Positions 41,498 to 44,965 of a stretch of 44,965 bases of DNA are shown here, piece by piece. The notes beneath the pieces are model-generated. The model saw nothing but the letters and a program-made list of their open reading frames with translations. It ran no database searches and was not told the origin of the DNA. The stretch is from NCBI GenBank assembly GCA_040752635.1, contig JBFMGS010000013.1:1-44965 (forward strand), read 5' to 3'. Position 1 is the stretch's first letter, and the number at the start of each line of letters is the position of its first letter. The DNA comes from JBFMGS01 sp040752635 (lineage in GTDB: Bacteria > Bacillota > SHA-98 > UBA4971). The position numbers were made by a program, and so were the translations under genes.

Positions 41498-42590
41498 TTT
41501 GGTTCACCTCCTGGAGGACTTCGAAGAATACATCCTCGAGCCCAGCACAGTGCGGCCGGATCTCGTAGGCGGGGATGCCCTGCGCAGCAAGGGCTGCGTT
41601 CAAACGCCCCGCGGTAACCCGGTAAGCTCCCGCACCCGCCGTGGCGTCCGAGGACAGGTCAGGAACGGGCACACGGTCTGGCATCCGCGCAGCCACCGGG
41701 TGAGATGCTTCCTCTGTACTGACACTGGGAGGTTGAATAGGAGCTTGATGGGCAAGGTATTCAACTACAAGCCGTTCTCCATCTCGCCGTACACCGGAGA
41801 CTCCGGGCTGCGCCAACAAGACCTTTTCAGCTTCGTCCGGCCGGTCTACCGCGAGCTCCACAGCAGGTGTTCGGCTGAGCAACTCGTCAACCCTGCCCTG
41901 GGCGAGCACGACTCCTCGCCTCAGGATGGCAACCTTGTCGCATATGATCTCCACCTCGTGGAGGAGGTGGCTGGACAGGAACACCGCTTTCCCGTCGCTC
42001 GCAAGGCTCTTCATAAGGTCACGCATTTCCTTGATCCCCGCGGGATCCAGGCCGCTTGCGGGCTCGTCGAGGACCAGGACCACAGGGTCGCTCAGGAGCG
42101 CCAGCGCAAGCGCCAGGCGCCGTCTCATTCCATGGGAGTAGCCCCTTACCTTGTCCCTCGCCCTTTCCAAAAGGCCTACCAGGTCCAGCACCTCGTCTAC
42201 CCTGCGGTCAGGCATCCCGTCGAGCGCCTTCGCGAAAACCTGGAGGTTTGCCCTGGCGGAAAGATAGGGGTAGAACCGCACTCCGTCGAGAAGCGACCCG
42301 ACGTGCCTGCGTGCCGCAGCGCACGTCCAGCCTACCCTCTGCCCGAGGATCTCGACATGCCCGGATGTGGGGCGGGCGAGGCCCAGGATCATGTTAATCG
42401 TGGTGGTCTTACCGGCGCCGTTGGGTCCGAGAAACCCAAACACCTCTCCGGTCTTGATCTCGAGGCCCACCGAATTCACAGCTTTGTGGACCCCGAACAC
42501 TTTAGTGAGATCCACAGTGCGTATGGCGACTATACCGGCTGTCCGACTTCGGGTCCGGCCCGGTGTGTTTTGAAAGCCTGCCGGGCTCAT
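41469..42590 (-). CDS. ABC-2-type exporter ATPase
   Basis: A 373-aa ATP-binding subunit. Walker A is LGPNGAGKTTTIN, the signature region YSHGMRRRLALALALL, Walker B VVLVLDEPASGLDP, and the H-loop VFLSSHLLHEVE. A C-terminal extension of about 100 residues includes a polar linker (PIQPPSVSTEEASH) before a terminal domain ending GLEDVFFEVLQEV. The ATG at 42590 has AAGGAGG upstream; longer in-frame starts are rejected. It heads a probable four-gene minus-strand operon (ATPase, permease, SatD-like, DUF3307). Confidence 0.9.
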   Translation of the reverse strand: MSPAGFQNTPGRTRSRTAGIVAIRTVDLTKVFGVHKAVNSVGLEIKTGEVFGFLGPNGAGKTTTINMILGLARPTSGHVEILGQRVGWTCAAARRHVGSLLDGVRFYPYLSARANLQVFAKALDGMPDRRVDEVLDLVGLLERARDKVRGYSHGMRRRLALALALLSDPVVLVLDEPASGLDPAGIKEMRDLMKSLASDGKAVFLSSHLLHEVEIICDKVAILRRGVVLAQGRVDELLSRTPAVELAVDRPDEAEKVLLAQPGVSGVRRDGERLVVEYLAHQAPIQPPSVSTEEASHPVAARMPDRVPVPDLSSDATAGAGAYRVTAGRLNAALAAQGIPAYEIRPHCAGLEDVFFEVLQEVNQNENSDGRAV

Positions 42591-42919
42591 GTGCGTTTCC
42601 TCCTTCCCTACCTGAGAGTGGCGGTGTTTACGTGCCTGGCCGGGGATTGCTGCCGGGGCGGCTCTGCTGTATGAGCCGAAGGGCACGTGCAGCTTACCCT
42701 CTGTACAGAGTTAGGGGGCATGGTGGCAGCCGCCTGATCTATCGGTGCCATGTCCGAACCCAACTTGGCCTTCCCCAGTTGTTCCCAATTAGATTAGACG
42801 CACCTGACGCGCGGACATTCAAATCGCTCATGATGAGCTAAGGGTTCCCATGGTAGATATTGTGTAGAATGACGCACACGGATGCGGTATATTGAATGCT
42901 GCTTCGTGCGTCACAAATG
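42591..42919. other. Intergenic region upstream of the ABC exporter
   Basis: About 330 bases between the exporter and the GCS2 remnant. No gene is supported. It probably holds the minus-strand promoter, which I could not place. Confidence 0.35.
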
Positions 42920-43210
42920 TCAGGTGAGACCGTGGGAACGAGAACAGACGGGATCCAGTTGGGGCTTGAGGAGGAGGTTTTCATCACAGAACCGACTCTC
43001 CCCTCGCTGGGTGGGTGCGCTGTGGTACCTCGCTGTGGTACCTGGCCAGGCTCTTGTGGAGCAACTCCTCGTAGTTACGCCCACTCCGCTTCGAACTTCG
43101 CGCGCGGCAGGGACTTGCGGCAATCGATAATGAACGGGGTTGAGGTATCGACGGGCATCCACTCGGGGCCGGACGACCTCGTCAAGGAGGCGAGTCTCTT
43201 GAGCTGTTGG
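42920..43210 (+). pseudogene. Remnant of a glutamate-cysteine ligase (GCS2) family gene
   Basis: Conserved pieces of a carboxylate-amine ligase of the GCS2/YbdK type appear in different plus-strand frames. DGIQLGLEEEVFITEPTLPSL starts at about 42947. Then SLWYLARLLWSN in another frame (about 43023-43062), then SASNFARGRDLRQSIMNG with VEVSTGIHSGPDDLV back in the first frame (about 43085-43190). A 13-bp tandem duplication (CGCTGTGGTACCT twice, about 43018-43043) accounts for part of the damage. The normal gene would be over 1 kb, so most is missing. The family assignment rests on motif memory only. Confidence 0.55.
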
Positions 43211-43351
43211 CTTTGTATGTTCGAGCGCAGGATGGAAGGGGATAATGGTTTTGGTGTGGAAAAGTTTAAGGTTAGAGTGATATGGCCAAGGTTCCGTTCG
43301 GGGTAGTGATATTAGGAAGACAGCCCTATTCCTGTTGGAGGCGTACAAATC

Positions 43352-44209
43352 GTGCGGCTTGACCTGGAGTATTCTGGGAGAGCGTCCATCAACGATATAG
43401 ACGAAACCATGCGGGCGAAGCCCTTTGTCAAGTGGGCGGGAGGCAAGGGGCAGCTTGTGGAACAACTAGCAGCCCGCATGCCCGAGAGGTATTCTGGATA
43501 CCACGAACCTTTCGTTGGGGGAGGAGCGCTGTTCTTTTACCTGACTCCGGAGAGAGCTTTCCTGTCTGACCTCAACGAGGAACTCATAAACGCATTCCTC
43601 GTCGTCAGGAACGATTGCGAGGCTCTCTTGAAGAGCCTCAAGCAGCACAAGAACAGCGCCGAATACTACTACCGTATCCGTGCCCTGGATCCGGAGGACC
43701 TGGACCCCGTGGAGAGGGCTTCAAGGTTCATCTACCTGAATAAGACCTGTTACAACGGCCTGTACCGGGTGAACAGGCAGGGCAAGTTCAACGTTCCCTT
43801 CGGACGCTACAAGAACCCCGTCTACGCGGATGAATACCAGTTGCGCCTGTCCAGCAAGGCTCTCCAACACGCGGAGATCAAGTCTGCTGATTTCGAGATC
43901 GTGCTTGAACAGGCCAAGGCAGGGGACTTCGTGTACTTTGATCCTCCGTACCAGCCTATAAGCGAGACATCAAACTTCACAAGCTATACGGCAGACGCTT
44001 TCGATGGGAACCAGCAGCAGCGCCTTGCGATTGTGTTCCGGGAACTGGACAGGAGAGGCTGTTTCCTGATGTTAAGTAACTCCGATTCCCCGCTCGTTCA
44101 CGAGCTCTACAGGGGATTCCGGGTGGAGACTGTGATGGCGAAGCGTTACATAAACTGCAAAGGTGAACGGCGCGGCGCGATCCCGGAGGCCTTGGTCCTC
44201 AATTACTGA
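43352..44209 (+). CDS. Dam-like N6-adenine DNA methyltransferase
   Basis: A 285-aa D12-class adenine methyltransferase that transfers methyl from SAM to adenine N6; family members often recognise GATC. FVKWAGGKGQLVEQL and EPFVGGGALFFYL bind SAM. The catalytic motif is FDPPYQP (Asp about 197), and RFIYLNKTCYNGLYRVN is typical of the class. The GTG at 43352 has GGAGG about 12 nt upstream; an ATG at 43409 is an alternative that starts right before the SAM motif. It is followed at once by a candidate nuclease gene, suggesting a type II restriction-modification system. Confidence 0.88.
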   Translation: MRLDLEYSGRASINDIDETMRAKPFVKWAGGKGQLVEQLAARMPERYSGYHEPFVGGGALFFYLTPERAFLSDLNEELINAFLVVRNDCEALLKSLKQHKNSAEYYYRIRALDPEDLDPVERASRFIYLNKTCYNGLYRVNRQGKFNVPFGRYKNPVYADEYQLRLSSKALQHAEIKSADFEIVLEQAKAGDFVYFDPPYQPISETSNFTSYTADAFDGNQQQRLAIVFRELDRRGCFLMLSNSDSPLVHELYRGFRVETVMAKRYINCKGERRGAIPEALVLNY

Positions 44210-44226
44210 CGGCGGGAGGGCCCCCG

Positions 44227-44664
44227 ATATCAAAGTCAAAGTCCGCTGGCAGTCAATCTAAGGCTGCGAAAGAGCTCATCGAGAAAGTCAAGACTATCTT
44301 GGACGGTCTGGGCCTTAAGTACCAGGAGCAGAGAAGGTCCGAGCTTGGAAGCGTGATAATCGGCAGAGGGCGGGACGTAGACCTTACCGTAGTCGACGAC
44401 GAAGGTAATCCCATTATGTTCATCGAGTGCAAAGTTCAAAACACGTCAGGAACTGCGGAAGAAAAGCTCTTTCGGGTTATTGAAGAGGCAAACCGGGACA
44501 AGGAGCGCGGGATTCCGTCGATCATTGTGTTTTCAGGTTATGGATGGTCAACTGACTTGCTAAGGCATGCCATGTTGTACGGCGCCGTAAGAGAGGAGTA
44601 CCTGGAGGAATGGCTGTCTATCTACTTCAGGTACAGCCCAAACCGTTCAACTTCGAGGGCTTAA
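44227..44664 (+). CDS. PD-(D/E)XK restriction endonuclease-like protein, non-standard start
   Basis: A 145-aa frame with a nuclease-like core: RDVDLTVVDDEGNPIMFIECKVQ contains the D...ExK arrangement, preceded by a helix SKAAKELIEKVKTILDGLGL. No ATG or GTG lies between the previous in-frame stop (44164) and this helix. The best ribosome site, CGGGAGGG at 44213-44220, points to an ATA codon at 44227. The first TTG (44299) cuts into the helix and has no Shine-Dalgarno. It directly follows the Dam-like methylase, so it is probably the cognate restriction enzyme, perhaps with a mutated start. Confidence 0.6.
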   Translation: MSKSKSAGSQSKAAKELIEKVKTILDGLGLKYQEQRRSELGSVIIGRGRDVDLTVVDDEGNPIMFIECKVQNTSGTAEEKLFRVIEEANRDKERGIPSIIVFSGYGWSTDLLRHAMLYGAVREEYLEEWLSIYFRYSPNRSTSRA

Positions 44665-44671
44665 GTATGCT

Positions 44672-44965
44672 GTGACTCAACAAGAGCGCTGGCTCAGCAA
44701 AGAGGCGATGCTCGCAGTTCCGGAGATTGTCAAGTCGTCGGGCTGTCGGCGTTTCTTGTTTGGGGGCGAACGCTTGGACAGGTCAATCGGCTGCGACGCG
44801 TATGATATTGTGGTCGGGATTCTGGTGGGCTCGGTCTTCCCGGGTACCCCGCGCTTCTCAGCAGGTGGGAATACGCTTATGTTTCCATTCCGGTTGCCAT
44901 TCTGATCTGGTTCATGATATACCCGATGATGGTTCAGATAGACTTCGGGAGCATTGTCAGAGTAG
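44672..44965 (+). pseudogene. ACR3-type arsenite transporter, broken 5' part (runs off window)
   Basis: The second frame near the end reads SRWEYAYVSIPVAILIWFMI followed by YPMMVQIDFGSIVR, closely resembling the first membrane helices of ACR3 arsenite efflux proteins. The preceding segment, LDRSIGCDAYDIVVGILVGS then VFPGTP, lies one frame away, in the position of the ACR3 N-terminus. One missing base at about 44855-44862 (TACCCCGCGC) would join them. The N-terminal segment also looks eroded. It is either a pseudogene or a sequencing error; the rest of the gene is outside the window. Confidence 0.5.

Noticed and set aside
41418..42674. 418-aa plus-strand frame
   Set aside because: Antisense to the ABC ATPase, whose Walker motifs and ribosome site are clear.
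44236..44439. 67-aa minus-strand frame over the nuclease gene
   Set aside because: Antisense shadow; the plus strand carries the D...ExK motif and follows the methylase.

Overview
The window looks like a draft-assembly scaffold from a spore-forming, GC-rich member of the Bacillota (Firmicutes). Three sets of genes point to this: a cotJABC spore-coat operon, a gerA-type germinant receptor operon, and the conserved block gin(csfB)-yaaO-darA-holB-ricT-rsmI-abrB-metG-tatD, which follows Bacillus subtilis gene order. GTG and TTG starts are frequent, Shine-Dalgarno sites are strong, and coupled ATGA/GTGA overlaps are common. I cannot name the genus.

Left part (1-9.7 kb) is a carbohydrate region. 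It holds the 3' part of a GH94-type phosphorylase, a ROK repressor, and a divergently transcribed cluster behind a consensus sigma-A promoter: a glycerol-1-phosphate-dehydrogenase-like iron alcohol dehydrogenase, a sugar-type solute-binding protein, two ABC permeases with no ATPase, and a class III aminotransferase. Together these suggest uptake of a small polyol or sugar-like compound that is oxidised and transaminated, under ROK control.

Middle-left (9.9-16.3 kb) has ruvC-ruvA-ruvB, a MNT/HEPN toxin-antitoxin-like pair, and an unusual tightly coupled minus-strand operon. In order of transcription it is a second MNT-type nucleotidyltransferase broken by an 11-bp tandem duplication, a 45-aa ORF, a nitrilase-fold protein lacking two catalytic residues, a complete nitrilase-fold protein, and a small membrane protein. 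This operon is the least conventional system here.

Middle (16.7-22 kb) has a TtcA-like tRNA thiolase, a PaaI thioesterase, a divergent RNase H-like protein, cotJABC and a GPH/MelB-type sugar symporter.

22-33.4 kb is the housekeeping/sporulation block. An AAA-R3H ATPase sits where tmk is found in B. subtilis. The block is interrupted by a 100-N gap flanked by identical 127-bp sequences, most likely a scaffolding artefact.

33.6-45 kb has a coiled-coil protein with a Pro/Arg-rich tail, gerAA-AB-AC plus a small membrane protein, a SatD/DUF3307 pair downstream of an ABC-2 exporter, a decayed GCS2-type ligase gene, a Dam-like methyltransferase with a PD-(D/E)XK nuclease whose start codon is unclear, and the broken start of an ACR3-type arsenite transporter. 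No tRNA, rRNA, CRISPR array or intact insertion sequence was seen.
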